A model generated the notes under the pieces. The model was not told the DNA's origin and ran no database searches. It saw nothing but the letters and a program-made list of their open reading frames with translations. From NCBI RefSeq assembly GCF_900537115.1, contig NZ_UNRG01000001.1, positions 745,121 through 809,120 on the forward strand: a stretch of DNA of 64,000 nt, written 5' to 3'. Made by a program: the position numbers and the translations under genes. This document shows, in pieces, positions 1 to 10,799 of this stretch; within the stretch, counting starts at the first letter, position 1; the number at the start of each line of letters is the position of its first letter. The stretch comes from Arthrobacter sp. Alg241-R88. GTDB taxonomy: Bacteria > Actinomycetota > Actinomycetes > Actinomycetales > Micrococcaceae.

Positions 1-540
1 CGGCCGGACCTTGTCCTGTTGGACCTTATGCTTCCCGGCGTGGACGGCATTGAGGTCTGTCGGCAGATCCGTGCCGAGTCTGACGTGCCCATCGTGATGC
101 TCACTGCCAAGGCCGACACCTCCGACGTCGTCCGCGGCCTGGAGTCCGGCGCCGATGACTACGTGCCCAAGCCGTTCAAGCCGGCCGAGCTCGTGGCCCG
201 TGTCCGCGCCCGGCTTCGGCCCGGTGACCAGAAGGCGCCGGAAACCCTGAAGATTGCGGACATCACCATCGACGTCGCGGGGCACACCGTGAGCAGGGGC
301 AATGAGCGGATCTCCCTCACGCCGCTGGAGTTCGATCTCCTGGTTGCCCTTGCCCGCAAGCCGTGGCAGGTGTTTACCCGCGAACTGCTGCTCGAGCAGG
401 TCTGGGGGTACCGCCACGCCGCCGACACGCGGCTGGTCAATGTCCATGTCCAGCGCCTCCGGTCAAAAATCGAGCAGGACCCGGAAGCCCCGGAAGTTGT
501 ATTAACGGTGCGTGGTGTCGGCTACAAAGCAGGGGCCTGA
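1..540 (+). CDS. mtrA: Response regulator MtrA (5' end outside window)
   Basis: This is an OmpR-family DNA-binding response regulator whose reading frame is already open at base 1, so the first ~45 residues are missing. The phosphoacceptor aspartate lies in VLLDLMLPGVDG (codon 8), the receiver ends at the conserved lysine of VPKPFKP, and a winged-helix domain follows (LTPLEFDLLVALARKPWQVFTRELLLEQVWGY read in pieces, ending [10 protein letters not shown]). In actinobacteria MtrA is phosphorylated by MtrB and controls cell-wall hydrolases, division and osmotic response. The following mtrB overlaps its 3' end and lpqB comes next, which is the canonical mtrAB-lpqB operon, so the assignment is secure. 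The promoter is not in the window. Confidence 0.95.
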   Translation, partial: RPDLVLLDLMLPGVDGIEVCRQIRAESDVPIVMLTAKADTSDVVRGLESGADDYVPKPFKPAELVARVRARLRPGDQKAPETLKIADITIDVAGHTVSRGNERISLTPLEFDLLVALARKPWQVFTRELLLEQVWGYRHAADTRLVNVHVQRLRSKIEQDPEAPEVVLTVRGVGYKAGA

Positions 541-2428
541 CCCCGCAGTTCCCAAGGGGGGACCTGCCAACGCGCCCGCCGCGGGAGATTCTCCCGAATC
601 CCACGTCGGGCCTGACCGGCCTGAGCCCCGCAAGGCCCCGGAGCATACCGATGCCGTAACAGCCGGCTTCCAGAGGCTGTCCTTCCGCGCCCGGATCTGG
701 CGGCGGCGCACCCTGATCGTCACCCTGCGCGTTGCCCGGCTGGTTCGAACCGGGTTCCGGCGGTTCCTGCCGGCGCTCCGGTATATAGGGCGTGCCCTGC
801 ACCGGCGGTGGCGCCGGTCCCTGCAGTTCCGTACCGTCCTCACCACCCTGATGCTCGCGGTCACCTCGTTTGCGGTGGTTGGCGCGTACCTGTCCAACCA
901 GATCGCCAACAACCTGTTCCAGGAGCGGCTGACCCAGGCCGAGTCGGAGACCCGCTACAACGTCAAGCAGGTCCAGGACACCTTCGACGGCGCCCAGGTC
1001 ACCGACCAGTCCAGCGTGATCACCCTGGTGTACGACACCCTCAACGCGGTGGAGGGCCGGGGCTCGGTGATCCAGCGGAGGTATGTCTTCGAGGCCGTGC
1101 CGGAACAGACCAAACCCCGCAACCGGTGGGTGGAGTCACGGGCTTCGGACCAGCTGACAGTCAGCGTTATCCCGCCTGAGCTGCGTAAGGCCGTGCAGGA
1201 GTCGGGCAAGGACCAGTACTGGGCGTCCACCGTGATCCCGGTTGGCACTGAGGACCGTCCCGGCATTGCCGTGGGCAACAAGGTGACCTTCAATGGCACC
1301 GTTTATGAGCTGTACCTTATTTACGATCTGAACACCGCGCAGCAGACCCTCGACGAGATCCAAAGCGTGCTGTGGGCGGGCGGCGCCGTGCTGGTCCTGA
1401 TGATCGGTGCCATTGCCTGGTACGTCACCCGCAACGTCGTCAGCCCGGTCAGCCACGCGGCGATGGTGTCCGAAAAGCTGGCGGCCGGCCAGTTGCAGGA
1501 GCGGATGGTGGTCCGGGGCGAGGACGAGGTTGCCCGCCTTGGCGCCTCCTTCAACCACATGGCAGCAAGCCTCCAGGAGCAGATCACGCAACTGGCCACG
1601 CTGTCCCAGATGCAGCAGCGCTTCGTGTCCGACGTCTCCCACGAACTGCGGACACCGTTGACCACCGTCCGGATGGCAGCGGAAGTGCTGTACGACGCGC
1701 GGGAAGAATTCGATCCCATCAACAAGCGCTCTGCCGAGCTCCTGTACAACCAGGTGGAGCGTTTCCAGTCCCTCCTGTCGGACCTGCTGGAGATCTCTCG
1801 CTTCGACGCCGGCGTGGCCGTGCTGGACGCTGAGCCGGAGGACATCCTGCAGGTGGTGGCCCACGTCATTGAAGGGGCGGCGCCGGTAGCAGCCGAGTAC
1901 GGCTCCGAAATCATCCTCAGCGCCCCCGGCGGCGCCATCATTGCGGAAATGGATGCCCGCAGGATCGACAGGATCCTTCGGAACCTCATCCTCAACGCCG
2001 TGGAACACGGCGAAGGAAAGCCGGTAAGGGTCACCGTGGCAGCCAGCGGGACCGCCGTCGGGATAGCAGTCCGTGACCACGGCATTGGCATGGCACCGGC
2101 GGAAGCCGCCCGCGTCTTTGACAGGTTCTGGCGGGCAGACCCTGCCCGTGCCCGCACCACCGGGGGCAGCGGCCTTGGCCTGTCCATAGCGATGGAGGAC
2201 ACCAAACTCCACAACGGCTGGCTCCAGGCGTGGGGGAAGAAGGGCCACGGGGCAAACTTCCGGCTGACACTGCCTCTGCGTCAAGGTGAGGAGATCGACA
2301 AGTCGCCGGTTCAGCTGGAACCCAGTGACATCACGCTCCCTGATGAGGCGGACAACAAAAACATGCTCGTGCTGGAAGCCGGCGGAGCGCCGTTTGTTCC
2401 GGCGTCCACGTCGAAGGAGACCACATGA
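512..2428 (+). CDS. mtrB: Sensor histidine kinase MtrB
   Basis: Membrane histidine kinase partnering MtrA. A ~100-residue Pro/Arg-rich cytoplasmic N-terminus precedes TM1 (about 107-128). An extracytoplasmic sensor domain runs to TM2 (about 287-305), followed by HAMP (about 306-358), a dimerisation helix with phosphoacceptor His377 in [12 protein letters not shown], and an ATPase domain with N box ([14 protein letters not shown]), G1 (VRDHGIGM) and G2 ([10 protein letters not shown]). The chosen GTG start overlaps mtrA by 29 bp, which indicates translational coupling; GTG 515 is an equally possible start. The gene ends by overlapping the lpqB start. At 638 residues it is longer than the mycobacterial protein mainly through the N-terminal extension. 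Confidence 0.94.
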   Translation: MVSATKQGPDPAVPKGGPANAPAAGDSPESHVGPDRPEPRKAPEHTDAVTAGFQRLSFRARIWRRRTLIVTLRVARLVRTGFRRFLPALRYIGRALHRRWRRSLQFRTVLTTLMLAVTSFAVVGAYLSNQIANNLFQERLTQAESETRYNVKQVQDTFDGAQVTDQSSVITLVYDTLNAVEGRGSVIQRRYVFEAVPEQTKPRNRWVESRASDQLTVSVIPPELRKAVQESGKDQYWASTVIPVGTEDRPGIAVGNKVTFNGTVYELYLIYDLNTAQQTLDEIQSVLWAGGAVLVLMIGAIAWYVTRNVVSPVSHAAMVSEKLAAGQLQERMVVRGEDEVARLGASFNHMAASLQEQITQLATLSQMQQRFVSDVSHELRTPLTTVRMAAEVLYDAREEFDPINKRSAELLYNQVERFQSLLSDLLEISRFDAGVAVLDAEPEDILQVVAHVIEGAAPVAAEYGSEIILSAPGGAIIAEMDARRIDRILRNLILNAVEHGEGKPVRVTVAASGTAVGIAVRDHGIGMAPAEAARVFDRFWRADPARARTTGGSGLGLSIAMEDTKLHNGWLQAWGKKGHGANFRLTLPLRQGEEIDKSPVQLEPSDITLPDEADNKNMLVLEAGGAPFVPASTSKETT

Positions 2429-4143
2429 CGGGCTACACCCCAGGCCGGGCAAAACCCGTGGCTCTACTGCTGGTCCTGCTGGCCGTCCTGCTGGCTGGCT
2501 GCGCCCGCATTCCCACGTCCGGACCGGTGGGCAAAAGCAGTGAGGGAAGCGCCGGCAACCTCAGCGCACCCGTGTTCCTGCCGGCGGCGCCGCAGGACGG
2601 CGCTACGCCCGAAACGATCATCGACTACTTCTACCGGGCGGGCAGCGGCTATGAGGACGACTACGCGGTGGCACGCCAGTATCTGACCCAGGCCTCATCT
2701 GTCTCCTGGAAGCCGGACCAGCGTGCCCTTGTTTACCGTGAAGCACGGGTTGTGCCGGGCGAGGCTGAGAATGTTTACAACTATGAGCTCGACGTCGCCT
2801 ACACAGTCGACGCCGATGGCATAGCCACCCAGTCACCAGAGGGAACCGTTGAGAAAATCCCGGTGACGGTTACCCAAGTGGATGGGGAATGGCGGATTTC
2901 CGCCCTTCCGGATGGCACAGCCATCGCCGAAGAAACCTTCAAGGTCATCTACGGCGCATACCCCATCTACTTCTATGACCCCAGCTTCACGTACGCAGTG
3001 CCTGATGTGCGCTGGTTCATCAAGAACAAGACCGTCAAGGCGATGACCAGTGCGCTGCTGGCCGGGCCTGCCCCGTACCTGCGCGGTGCCGTGGCGAGTG
3101 CCTTCCCCTCGGGCATCAAGCTGGCCCGGGAATCGGTGCCGGTTGTCTCAGGCGCGGCTCAGGTGGACCTGACAGCCAAGGAACTCACTGAAACCTCGCC
3201 CGAAGATCGACTGCGGATGCAGATGCAGCTGACCCTGACCTTCCGCAGCCAGCCGGATGTGGTCAACGTCGAGCTGCGCGCGAACCAGGACCTGGTTCGC
3301 GTCGAGGACAACGGCTCGGTCCTCCCGCCGGTGCTGGACAAAAGCGTGCCCTCACGCCAGATTGCCGTCAGCGGCAATGATCTGGTGCGCTACGAAAACA
3401 ACAGGGTGTCACCGCTGCCGGATATGCAGCCGGTATCTTCCCTCAACCCGCGGTTTCCCGCAGAGTCCCCGGTGTCGCAGACCGCGGCCTTCCTTAATGA
3501 CAGCCGCACCACCCTCTACAGCATCAATCCCGGCCAGCCGGCGAGGGCACTGACTACACGGAGCACACTGACCCGGCCGTCCTTTGGCCTGAATGAATGG
3601 GTGTGGTCGGCAGGGCCGGGAGCTTCGGGGGGAACCGAAGTTGTTGCGTACCGCCCCACCGGCGTGGCCGAGGGAGCCAACGTACCGTCGGTAACCCTGG
3701 CGCCCGCCTGGCTGGCGGGTCGAACCGTCAAGGACTTCCGGATCTCGCGGGAAGGAGTCCGTGCGCTGGTGATCTCCGAACAAAACGGGAAGACCCGAGT
3801 GCAGGTAACCGGCATTATCCGCGGCGCGGACGGAACACCGCGGGAGCTGACGCCGCCGGTTTCCCTGGCCACCAACAGCGAACCGGACCAGGGCGTCTGG
3901 GTCAATGACACCACCGTTGCCGTGATGAAGGGTGCCGCCGCGTCGAACGTCACGCCTGAGCTGCTCTCCCTCACGTCGGGGCAGCCGCAACAACTGGCCC
4001 CGTGGCCCGGCCTGGTGGCACTCAGCGCCGGAAACGGGGCTGAGGAAATCTACGCGCAGTCCGCCGAAGGCGTCTTCCAGCGGCTCGGAAATGGCTGGTC
4101 CCCCCAGATCAAGGGACCCATCGAGCCGTCGTTCCCCGGCTGA
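2425..4143 (+). CDS. lpqB: Lipoprotein LpqB
   Basis: Secreted lipoprotein of the mtrAB operon. The signal sequence has a Leu-rich core and a clear lipobox LLAGC (Cys near residue 30), so the mature protein should be lipid-anchored on the outer face of the membrane. A GerMN-type domain lies in the middle (around residues 180-300) and the C-terminal part is the LpqB beta-propeller-like region. In mycobacteria LpqB interacts with the MtrB extracellular domain and modulates signalling; that role is inferred here from synteny. The ATG overlaps the mtrB stop (ATGA), so the two are translationally coupled. Confidence 0.93.
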   Translation: MTGYTPGRAKPVALLLVLLAVLLAGCARIPTSGPVGKSSEGSAGNLSAPVFLPAAPQDGATPETIIDYFYRAGSGYEDDYAVARQYLTQASSVSWKPDQRALVYREARVVPGEAENVYNYELDVAYTVDADGIATQSPEGTVEKIPVTVTQVDGEWRISALPDGTAIAEETFKVIYGAYPIYFYDPSFTYAVPDVRWFIKNKTVKAMTSALLAGPAPYLRGAVASAFPSGIKLARESVPVVSGAAQVDLTAKELTETSPEDRLRMQMQLTLTFRSQPDVVNVELRANQDLVRVEDNGSVLPPVLDKSVPSRQIAVSGNDLVRYENNRVSPLPDMQPVSSLNPRFPAESPVSQTAAFLNDSRTTLYSINPGQPARALTTRSTLTRPSFGLNEWVWSAGPGASGGTEVVAYRPTGVAEGANVPSVTLAPAWLAGRTVKDFRISREGVRALVISEQNGKTRVQVTGIIRGADGTPRELTPPVSLATNSEPDQGVWVNDTTVAVMKGAAASNVTPELLSLTSGQPQQLAPWPGLVALSAGNGAEEIYAQSAEGVFQRLGNGWSPQIKGPIEPSFPG

Positions 4144-4180
4144 TGCCGTTGCCCCGGGCTGCTGTTGCCTCCGGCGGGCG

Positions 4181-4189
4181 TTGTCCACA
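4181..4189 (+). promoter_or_regulatory. DnaA-box-like TTGTCCACA upstream of comF
   Basis: Perfect TTGTCCACA, the actinobacterial DnaA-box consensus, ending 30 bp before the GTG of the ComF-type gene and just after the lpqB stop. The 12-mer GTTGTCCACATA here is identical to one upstream of the EssC-like gene near 26.4 kb. Its role is unknown; see findings. Confidence 0.5.
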
Positions 4190-4219
4190 TAGGCGGGGAG
4201 CGTCCTGTCCTCGGAGTAC

Positions 4220-5164
4220 GTGCGGACGCATCCTTATGCGGTGAGCAACAAACGCACTACTGAGGCCGGGGCGGGGAGGAGGGTTCGGCTGGACCCGGAC
4301 CTTGTACCCGCACCCCAACGGTCCGCCAGCCACCGCTCCCAATATCAGAGTGCACTCCTGCGCCTGCTGGACCAGGCAGCGGGGGCTGCGGCCGACCTCC
4401 TTGCGCTTGCTGTTCCGGTGGACTGCGTCTGCTGCGGAGCTGAGGACCGGGCCCTCTGCGGTCAGTGCGACCGCCGTATCCGGCGCCTCACGTGCAACCC
4501 CTTCCGTGCCGAAAGCGGAGCGCCTGCCCTGATGGATGTTGGCGGGAGGGTGCTGCTGCCCGTGGTGGCTGCCGGTGTCTACCGGGAGGAGCTCGCCCAG
4601 GCACTGTTGTCCTTCAAACGCCACGGCCAGTATCAGCTCAGGAGCAGTCTGGGGCGGGCGCTCGCCGGTGCTGTCCGTTCGGCATCACCCGGAACGGAGG
4701 TGAGCTGCCTTGTCCCGGTGCCGAGCAGTAACGCGGCCTTCCTAAAACGCGGCTTCAGCCCCGTCCACCTGCTCCTGCAGGAGGTGTCACGCCAAGTGCC
4801 GGGGCTCGCGGTGCAGGACGTGCTGGGAAAGACCGGATCGGGCAGCCTGCAACTGCCAGGCGGGCAAAAAGGCCTCGATCGTGGCGGCCGCGCAAAGCGC
4901 GTACGGGGCTCCATGCAGGTCCGCCCACGTGGCCGGAACCAGGTAGCCGGGCAGCGCTGTATCATCGTCGACGACGTCCTCACTACAGGCGCGACACTCG
5001 CGGAAGCAGCCCGGGCGCTGCACGTGTCCGGTGCAGTAGTGACCGGCGCAATCGTGCTGGCTGCGACACGCCCGCCCGACTCTTCAGGCTCCGGCGCCGC
5101 ATCCCCTGAAGGCCGCGGAAGGGAGCATGACTTAGAAAAAAATAAACCAGGAAAGGATGAATAA
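4220..5164 (+). CDS. comF: ComF family phosphoribosyltransferase-like protein
   Basis: ComF-type protein of 314 residues. The N-terminal part carries a Cys4 zinc-binding motif (CVCC...LCGQC, about residues 72-90). The C-terminal part has the PRPP-binding signature CIIVDDVLTTGATL (about 246-260) typical of type I phosphoribosyltransferase folds. ComF proteins are needed for natural transformation, where they help DNA import across the membrane; whether this one does is inference. The GTG start gives a ~60-residue basic leader before homology begins, and a later start cannot be excluded. The C-terminus is unusually Lys/Glu-rich. A DnaA-box-like motif lies just upstream, shared with the Tad pilus genes of this window. 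Confidence 0.85.
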   Translation: MRTHPYAVSNKRTTEAGAGRRVRLDPDLVPAPQRSASHRSQYQSALLRLLDQAAGAAADLLALAVPVDCVCCGAEDRALCGQCDRRIRRLTCNPFRAESGAPALMDVGGRVLLPVVAAGVYREELAQALLSFKRHGQYQLRSSLGRALAGAVRSASPGTEVSCLVPVPSSNAAFLKRGFSPVHLLLQEVSRQVPGLAVQDVLGKTGSGSLQLPGGQKGLDRGGRAKRVRGSMQVRPRGRNQVAGQRCIIVDDVLTTGATLAEAARALHVSGAVVTGAIVLAATRPPDSSGSGAASPEGRGREHDLEKNKPGKDE

Positions 5165-5308
5165 AGGATGGCTATGAACTAACGTCGGTGGTGGGTACCA
5201 AGAACAGAATGTACCTGTCGATGGCGGCTCGGAGAGGGGCTTGACTGTCAAACAGATCGGCCCAGGGAAGTGCTGCCGTCGTGTCACCGAAGTCATTTGG
5301 AGGGCACC

Positions 5309-6034
5309 ATGGAGTTTATGATCAGCGGACGAAATCTGACAGTTTCAGACCGGTTCCGCGAATATGCCGGGGAGAAGATCTCAAAGATCGAGTCGCTGGG
5401 GGACAAAGTCCAGCGGGTTGATGCGAAGGTTTCCAAGGAGACCAGTTCCCGGCAGACCGGCGACCAGCTGACCGTTGAGGTGACAGTTCTGGGCAGGGGA
5501 CCGGTGATCCGTGCCGAAGCAAGCGCCGCTGACAAGTTTGCGGCATTCGACCTCGCATACAACAAGCTGCTTGAGCGGCTCCGCCGGGCCAAGGACCGCA
5601 AGAAGGTCCATCACGGACGGCACACACCCAAGGCTGTCCGCGAAGCAACTGCCACCCTGGAGCCCGCCAGCGCCCACGAACCGATCTACGTCGAGGCGAG
5701 CCACCGGAACGAAACCGCGCCGGCCCCCGCAGAGAAGTCTCCCTATGATGTCGACAACGACATCCCCGCCGGCGATTCCCCGGTCCTGATCCGGCGCAAG
5801 GTCTTCCCGGCCGCCTCGCTTTCCCTCGACGACGCCGTGGACAACATGGAACTCGTCGGGCATGACTTCTACCTTTTCGTGGACAAGGCTACGAATACGC
5901 CGTCCGTCGTGTACCGGCGCCGGGGCTGGACCTATGGGGTCATCACCCTGGACCACGAATGCGAACCTGGTGACACCGTGGTTGAAGAAAAAATCATTGC
6001 GTACCGTTCGGACGATGCAGCAGCAAACGCCTAG
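5309..6034 (+). CDS. hpf: Ribosome hibernation-promoting factor, long form
   Basis: Long-form HPF of 241 residues. The N-terminal S30AE/YfiA domain (about 1-105, MEFMISGRNLTVSDRF onward) binds the 30S decoding region in stationary phase. An acidic/Pro-rich linker follows, then the C-terminal domain (about 170-230, including VIRRKVF-like and VVYRRRGWTYGVITL segments) that mediates 100S ribosome dimerisation. The ATG at 5309 was chosen because GGAGG sits 6-10 bp upstream and homology begins there; the open frame extends upstream to 5270. It stands directly before a YcaQ-like gene and near secA, a conserved actinobacterial arrangement. Confidence 0.94.
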   Translation: MEFMISGRNLTVSDRFREYAGEKISKIESLGDKVQRVDAKVSKETSSRQTGDQLTVEVTVLGRGPVIRAEASAADKFAAFDLAYNKLLERLRRAKDRKKVHHGRHTPKAVREATATLEPASAHEPIYVEASHRNETAPAPAEKSPYDVDNDIPAGDSPVLIRRKVFPAASLSLDDAVDNMELVGHDFYLFVDKATNTPSVVYRRRGWTYGVITLDHECEPGDTVVEEKIIAYRSDDAAANA

Positions 6035-6066
6035 GGTGGTGAACACCATCCACAGAGAGGACTGAT

Positions 6067-7281
6067 GTGCCAGCGACGCTGAGCCTGGACCAGGCCCGGC
6101 GGATCGCTCTGGCAGCACAGGGACTCGACAAAGGACGGCCCACCGGCCCCGTGACATCACGGACGGTGGGCCGCACCTTTGCCCGGCTCCAGCTCGTCCA
6201 GATAGATTCCGTCAATGTTCTCGCCCGGAGCCACTTCCTCCCCTTCTTCTCCCGGCTGGGAAACTACGACCGCAGCATCCTCCAGCGGATGTCAGGCACC
6301 CATCCGCGGCGCATGGTGGAGTACTGGGCCCATGAAGCCAGCTATATCCGCCCCGAGCACTTTCCCGACCTACGCCTCTGGCAGAAAAGGGCATGGGTGG
6401 GCGCCGCCGGGATGGACCCGGCTGCGCGGTCCACCATCGCCGCCAGGATCCTGGAAACGCTCGCGTCCGCACGCCCGATGACTGCTGCCGAGATCGCGGC
6501 GAGGATCGGTCACGTCGAGGAAAAACAGGCGGTCAATTGGGGTTGGAACTGGAGTGCCGTCAAGCGGGTACTGGAACACCTGTTTGAGGAGGGCCTGGTT
6601 TCGGCGGCTTCCAGGACTGAACAGTTTGAGCGCAAGTACACCCTGACCAGCAGGGTGCTGCCGGGGGTGCCCATAGCAGGGCAGCGGGAACTCGATTGCA
6701 CGCCTGCGTTGCACCGCCTCATCGATGCCGCGGCCCAGGCCCACGGCATCGGAACCGTGCGGTGTTTTGCGGACTACTTCCGCACCCCGGTCAAGGCCGC
6801 GGCGGCGTCCGTGGAACATTTGGTGGATTCCGGAAGGCTGGAGCGGGTGACTGTCGCCGGCTGGAACCGCGACGTGTTCCGGCACGTGGAGGCCACCCTT
6901 CCACGCAAGGCGGCCGGCCGGGCACTGCTGAGTCCGTTCGACTCCCTGGTTTTTGAACGCCGCCGGCTGGAAGAACTGTTCGGCTTCCACTACCGGATCG
7001 AGATCTACACACCGGAGCACAAGAGGCGTTATGGGTATTACGTGCTTCCCTTCCTCCTCAGGGACCGGATTGTCGCGCGGGTGGACCTCAAAGCTGACCG
7101 CACAGGCGGGAAACTCTTGGCCAAGTCCGCGTTCGCCGAGCCCGGCGCCCCGGAGGACACCGCCGTCGAACTCGCCGCCGAGCTCCGGTTGATGGCGGAC
7201 TGGCTGGGACTTCCTGATGTGGAGGTGGGTTGCCGCGGCGATTTGGCGGGGGCGCTCGCCAGGGCCGTTGCCGGCTTGTAG
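6067..7281 (+). CDS. YcaQ-like winged-helix DNA glycosylase family protein
   Basis: 404-residue protein of the winged-helix DNA-binding / crosslink-repair glycosylase (YcaQ/AlkX) family. It opens with LSLDQARRIALAAQGL and LQLVQIDSVNVLARSHFLPFFSRLG, continues with a winged-helix segment around residues 130-200, and has the conserved YVLPFLLRDRIVARVDLKADR region near 320-345. E. coli YcaQ unhooks interstrand crosslinks; activity here is inferred from family only. The start is GTG 6067, preceded by GAGAGGA, 33 bp after hpf, so it is probably co-transcribed with it. Confidence 0.82.
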   Translation: MPATLSLDQARRIALAAQGLDKGRPTGPVTSRTVGRTFARLQLVQIDSVNVLARSHFLPFFSRLGNYDRSILQRMSGTHPRRMVEYWAHEASYIRPEHFPDLRLWQKRAWVGAAGMDPAARSTIAARILETLASARPMTAAEIAARIGHVEEKQAVNWGWNWSAVKRVLEHLFEEGLVSAASRTEQFERKYTLTSRVLPGVPIAGQRELDCTPALHRLIDAAAQAHGIGTVRCFADYFRTPVKAAAASVEHLVDSGRLERVTVAGWNRDVFRHVEATLPRKAAGRALLSPFDSLVFERRRLEELFGFHYRIEIYTPEHKRRYGYYVLPFLLRDRIVARVDLKADRTGGKLLAKSAFAEPGAPEDTAVELAAELRLMADWLGLPDVEVGCRGDLAGALARAVAGL

Positions 7282-7381
7282 CCCGTATCCGCTCTGAGGG
7301 AACAAACGGGCCCCGGGGCGGTGACTCTCCCGTAGACTAAAAACGCCAGAATCGGCGGCATAAGACTGGGAGCATCTTCAC

Positions 7382-10120
7382 GTGGCATCACTTATCGAAA
7401 AACTTCTCCGCACCGGTGACAAAAAAACCCTCCGGCAGCTGCGGAACTATGCCGACTCCATCAATGCCCTGGAAGATTCGTTCAAGACCTTCACGGATGC
7501 CGAACTCCGCGAGGAAACGGACCGGCTGCGCGAACGCCACCAGGACGGGGAGAAGCTTGATGACCTGCTTCCCGAGGCCTTTGCCGCGGTCCGGGAAGCG
7601 GCCTCACGGACCTTGGGCATGCGCCATTTCGACGTTCAGCTGATGGGTGGCGCAGCCCTGCACCTGGGCAACATCGCGGAAATGAAGACCGGTGAAGGCA
7701 AGACACTGGTGGCAACTGCTCCTGCCTACCTCAATGCCCTCACCGGCAAAGGCGTCCACGTCATCACCGTCAATGACTACCTGGCCGAGTACCAGTCCGA
7801 CCTCATGGGCCGCGTTTACCGTTTCCTCGGCCTGACCAGCGGCTGCATCCTTGCCAACCAGGATCCGGCCGTGCGGCGCCACCAGTACGCCTCGGACATC
7901 ACCTACGGCACCAACAATGAGTTCGGCTTTGACTACCTCCGCGACAACATGGCCTGGGACAAATCCGAACTGGTCCAGCGCGGGCACAACTTCGCCATCG
8001 TCGATGAAGTCGACTCCATCCTCATCGATGAAGCCCGTACCCCGCTCATCATTTCCGGTCCCGCCCAGGGCGACACCAACCGCTGGTACAGCGAATTCGC
8101 CAAGGTGGTCCTGCGGCTCCAGCCGGAAAAGGACTACGAAGTCGACGAAAAGAAGCGCACCGTCGGTGTCCTGGAAAGCGGCATCGAAAAGGTTGAGGAC
8201 TACCTCGGCATCCAGAACCTCTACGAATCCGCCAACACGCCCCTCATCGGGTTCCTCAACAACGCCATCAAGGCCAAGGAACTGTTCAAGCGGGACAAGG
8301 ATTACGTCATCCTCGACGGCGAGGTCCTGATCGTCGATGAGCACACCGGCCGTATCCTTGCCGGCCGCCGCTACAACGAGGGGATGCACCAGGCCATCGA
8401 GGCCAAAGAAGGCGTGGAGATCAAGGCGGAGAACCAGACTCTGGCTACCGTAACGCTGCAGAACTACTTCCGTATGTACAGCAAACTCTCGGGCATGACC
8501 GGTACTGCCGAGACCGAAGCAGCGGAATTCATGGGCACGTACAAGCTTGGTGTGGTTGCCATTCCCACCAACCGCGACATGCAGCGGATCGACCAGTCGG
8601 ACCTGGTCTTCAAGAACGAGGCCGTCAAGTTCGACGCCGTCGTGAAGGATATTGCCGAACGGCACGAAAAGGGCCAGCCGGTCCTGGTGGGCACCACAAG
8701 CGTGGAAAAGAGCGAATACCTGTCCCGGCTCCTTGCCAAGGAAGGAATCCGCCACGAAGTCCTGAACGCGAAGAACCACGCACGGGAAGCAGCCATCGTG
8801 GCGCAGGCAGGCCGGAAGGGTGCCGTCACCGTGGCAACCAACATGGCCGGCCGCGGTACTGACATCATGCTCGGCGGCAATGCTGAATTCACTGCCGTGG
8901 CGGAGCTGGCGAAGCGTGGTCTTGATCCGGAAGAGAACTCCGAGGAATACGAATCCGCCTGGCCGGCCGCGCTTGAAGCTGCCAAGCAGTCCGTCAAGGA
9001 CGAGCACGAGGAAGTTCTGAACCTGGGCGGCCTGTACGTGCTGGGTACCGAACGGCACGAATCGCGCCGCATCGACAACCAGCTGCGTGGCCGTTCCGGC
9101 CGGCAGGGCGACCCCGGCGAGTCCCGTTTCTACCTTTCGCTGACCGACGACCTCATGCGGCTCTTCAACTCAGGCGCCGCGGAGCGCCTGATGAATAGTT
9201 CAGTGCCGGACGACGTCGCGCTGGAATCAAAGCTCGTCTCCCGTGCCATCGCCTCGGCCCAGGGCCAGGTGGAGGGCCGCAACGCCGAACAGCGCAAGAA
9301 CGTCCTGAAGTACGACGACGTCCTCAACCGCCAGCGCGAGGCCATCTATGGTGACCGGCGCCGGATCCTTGAAGGCGATGACCTGCACGAAAAGGTGCAG
9401 TTCTTTATTGAGGACACCATCACAGCCCTCATCGATGCCGCCACAGCGGAGGGCAACGGCGACGACTGGGACTTCAACCAGCTCTGGACCAACCTCAAGA
9501 CGCTGTACCCGGTCAGCGTCACGGCCGACGAGATCATCGAGGAAGCCGGCGGCAAGTCTCGGCTTACGGTTGAGTTCCTGAAAGAGGAGTTGCTGTCCGA
9601 CGCGCGGCTGGTCTACCAGGCGCGGGAAGAGGCCATCGGTTCCGAAAGCATGCGCGAGCTGGAACGCCGCGTGGTCCTGTCAGTGATCGGACGCAAATGG
9701 CAGGAACACCTTTACGAGATGGACTACCTCAAGGAGGGTATCGGCCTGCGCGCAATGGCACAGCGTGACCCTCTTGTTGAGTACCAGCGTGAGGGCTTCA
9801 CCCTGTTCCAAAGCATGATGGAGGCCATCCGGGAGGAAAGCGTAGGCTTCCTCTACAACCTCGAAGTGGAAGTCACTCCTGCCCAGGACGTCGTAGTGGC
9901 TGACGATGAAGGAGGACACACCGAGCACGTTGAGCCGCAGGTGCGGGCCGCCGGACTGGAAGCGCCAGCCCAGCCTGCCCAGCTGCAGTACACTGCTCCC
10001 CGCGAGGATGGCGGCACCCAGACCCGGGTGGAAACCCGGTCCTCCGGCCGCTCAGGAAATCCCGCCAAGGCTGCGGCCCAGGATGCGGCCAGGCGATCTG
10101 CAAAGAAGAAAAAGCGCTGA
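7382..10120 (+). CDS. secA: Preprotein translocase ATPase SecA
   Basis: Housekeeping SecA1 motor that drives secretory proteins through SecYEG. At 912 residues it has the full domain order: helicase-like NBD1 with Walker A MKTGEGKT (101-108) and DEVD box in [10 protein letters not shown] (about 205), preprotein-binding domain, NBD2 with GRGTDI (about 495) and the RGRSGRQGD motif (about 575), then scaffold/wing domains. The C-terminus ends in a basic KKKKR tail and lacks the Cys/His zinc finger that binds SecB, as usual in actinobacteria. GTG start. A hairpin follows the stop. Confidence 0.98.
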   Translation: MASLIEKLLRTGDKKTLRQLRNYADSINALEDSFKTFTDAELREETDRLRERHQDGEKLDDLLPEAFAAVREAASRTLGMRHFDVQLMGGAALHLGNIAEMKTGEGKTLVATAPAYLNALTGKGVHVITVNDYLAEYQSDLMGRVYRFLGLTSGCILANQDPAVRRHQYASDITYGTNNEFGFDYLRDNMAWDKSELVQRGHNFAIVDEVDSILIDEARTPLIISGPAQGDTNRWYSEFAKVVLRLQPEKDYEVDEKKRTVGVLESGIEKVEDYLGIQNLYESANTPLIGFLNNAIKAKELFKRDKDYVILDGEVLIVDEHTGRILAGRRYNEGMHQAIEAKEGVEIKAENQTLATVTLQNYFRMYSKLSGMTGTAETEAAEFMGTYKLGVVAIPTNRDMQRIDQSDLVFKNEAVKFDAVVKDIAERHEKGQPVLVGTTSVEKSEYLSRLLAKEGIRHEVLNAKNHAREAAIVAQAGRKGAVTVATNMAGRGTDIMLGGNAEFTAVAELAKRGLDPEENSEEYESAWPAALEAAKQSVKDEHEEVLNLGGLYVLGTERHESRRIDNQLRGRSGRQGDPGESRFYLSLTDDLMRLFNSGAAERLMNSSVPDDVALESKLVSRAIASAQGQVEGRNAEQRKNVLKYDDVLNRQREAIYGDRRRILEGDDLHEKVQFFIEDTITALIDAATAEGNGDDWDFNQLWTNLKTLYPVSVTADEIIEEAGGKSRLTVEFLKEELLSDARLVYQAREEAIGSESMRELERRVVLSVIGRKWQEHLYEMDYLKEGIGLRAMAQRDPLVEYQREGFTLFQSMMEAIREESVGFLYNLEVEVTPAQDVVVADDEGGHTEHVEPQVRAAGLEAPAQPAQLQYTAPREDGGTQTRVETRSSGRSGNPAKAAAQDAARRSAKKKKR

Positions 10121-10157
10121 CACGCTCGTTGCGAAAAAACTGATAGTCGAATGACGG

Positions 10158-10188
10158 GCAGGGCCGGGGCATCGTTCCCCGGCCCTGC
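10158..10188. terminator. Hairpin terminator after secA
   Basis: Perfect 12-bp arms GCAGGGCCGGGG / CCCCGGCCCTGC with a 7-base loop, lying between the convergent secA and Rv3235-like genes. There is no T-run, as common in high-GC genomes; it could serve both strands. Confidence 0.7.
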
Positions 10189-10250
10189 TCCCGTCTGGCC
10201 TTCAATCTGCATGAGCTCGTAACCGCCCTGATTTCGCTGCTGTAAGCCCG

Positions 10251-10745
10251 TCAGCCGATGACAAGCTCAGTCACCCGCCACACCTGCTTGCCCCGCTCCA
10301 GCCGGATGGCCACAGCCCGCGCGCGGACATCGTCCACCACAACGGCGCTGGCTTCATAAATGCCTTCCGCCACTTCGCAAACACGGACCGAGCGGACGAC
10401 GGAATTCCGATGCAGCCGCGCCAGGGCGGGGTTGCCCGTACGGGTGATTTCGCGCCGGATCAGGCAGGCACGGTGCTGCAAGGCTGCGAGGCAGCGGGGA
10501 TCAAGCCGCCGGGCCAGCTGGTGGACAGGGCGGATACCCGCAAGCACTTCCATGGCAGCCTGGACTGTGCCGCGGGTGACCGCACGCACCTCTGATAACT
10601 CATCAGCCGGACGCAAGACTGGAGACGTCCCGGCCTGGCCGGGTGGGAGAATCCTGGCCGGAGCCTGTGGTGGAATTTGCCGGATTGTCGGACTGCCCGC
10701 CCTTCCTGGTGCTTCGACGGCTCGAATAGGTATTGCTGCGGTCAT
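10251..10745 (-). CDS. Rv3235 family protein
   Basis: 164-residue protein of the actinobacterial Rv3235 family found near secA. A Pro-rich, probably disordered N-terminus (about 1-50) precedes a conserved C-terminal domain (LARRLDPRCLAALQHRA, VRSVRVCEVAEGIYEASAVV, RARAVAIRLERGKQVWRVTEL) that resembles a small alpha+beta domain. Its function is unknown. No signal peptide or membrane segment is seen. The ATG is preceded by AAGGGGAAAGCA. It sits downstream of the LysM gene on the same strand (54 bp gap) and is probably co-transcribed. Confidence 0.75.
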   Translation of the reverse strand: MTAAIPIRAVEAPGRAGSPTIRQIPPQAPARILPPGQAGTSPVLRPADELSEVRAVTRGTVQAAMEVLAGIRPVHQLARRLDPRCLAALQHRACLIRREITRTGNPALARLHRNSVVRSVRVCEVAEGIYEASAVVVDDVRARAVAIRLERGKQVWRVTELVIG

Positions 10746-10799
10746 TGCTTTCCCCTTGCTGGTGGCTGGAATTATGGATTGCTTGAAGGCTGTCCGGCG

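Noticed and set aside
1136..2452. 438-codon antisense open frame in mtrB
   Set aside because: Shadow frame; no family resemblance and no ribosome-binding site.
4181..4189. Chromosomal origin (oriC) from DnaA boxes
   Set aside because: Each DnaA-box-like motif is single and isolated, with no dnaA/dnaN genes or A/T-rich unwinding region; not an origin.
7604..9058. 484-codon antisense open frame within secA
   Set aside because: Same GC-driven shadow effect; sense protein is unmistakably SecA.
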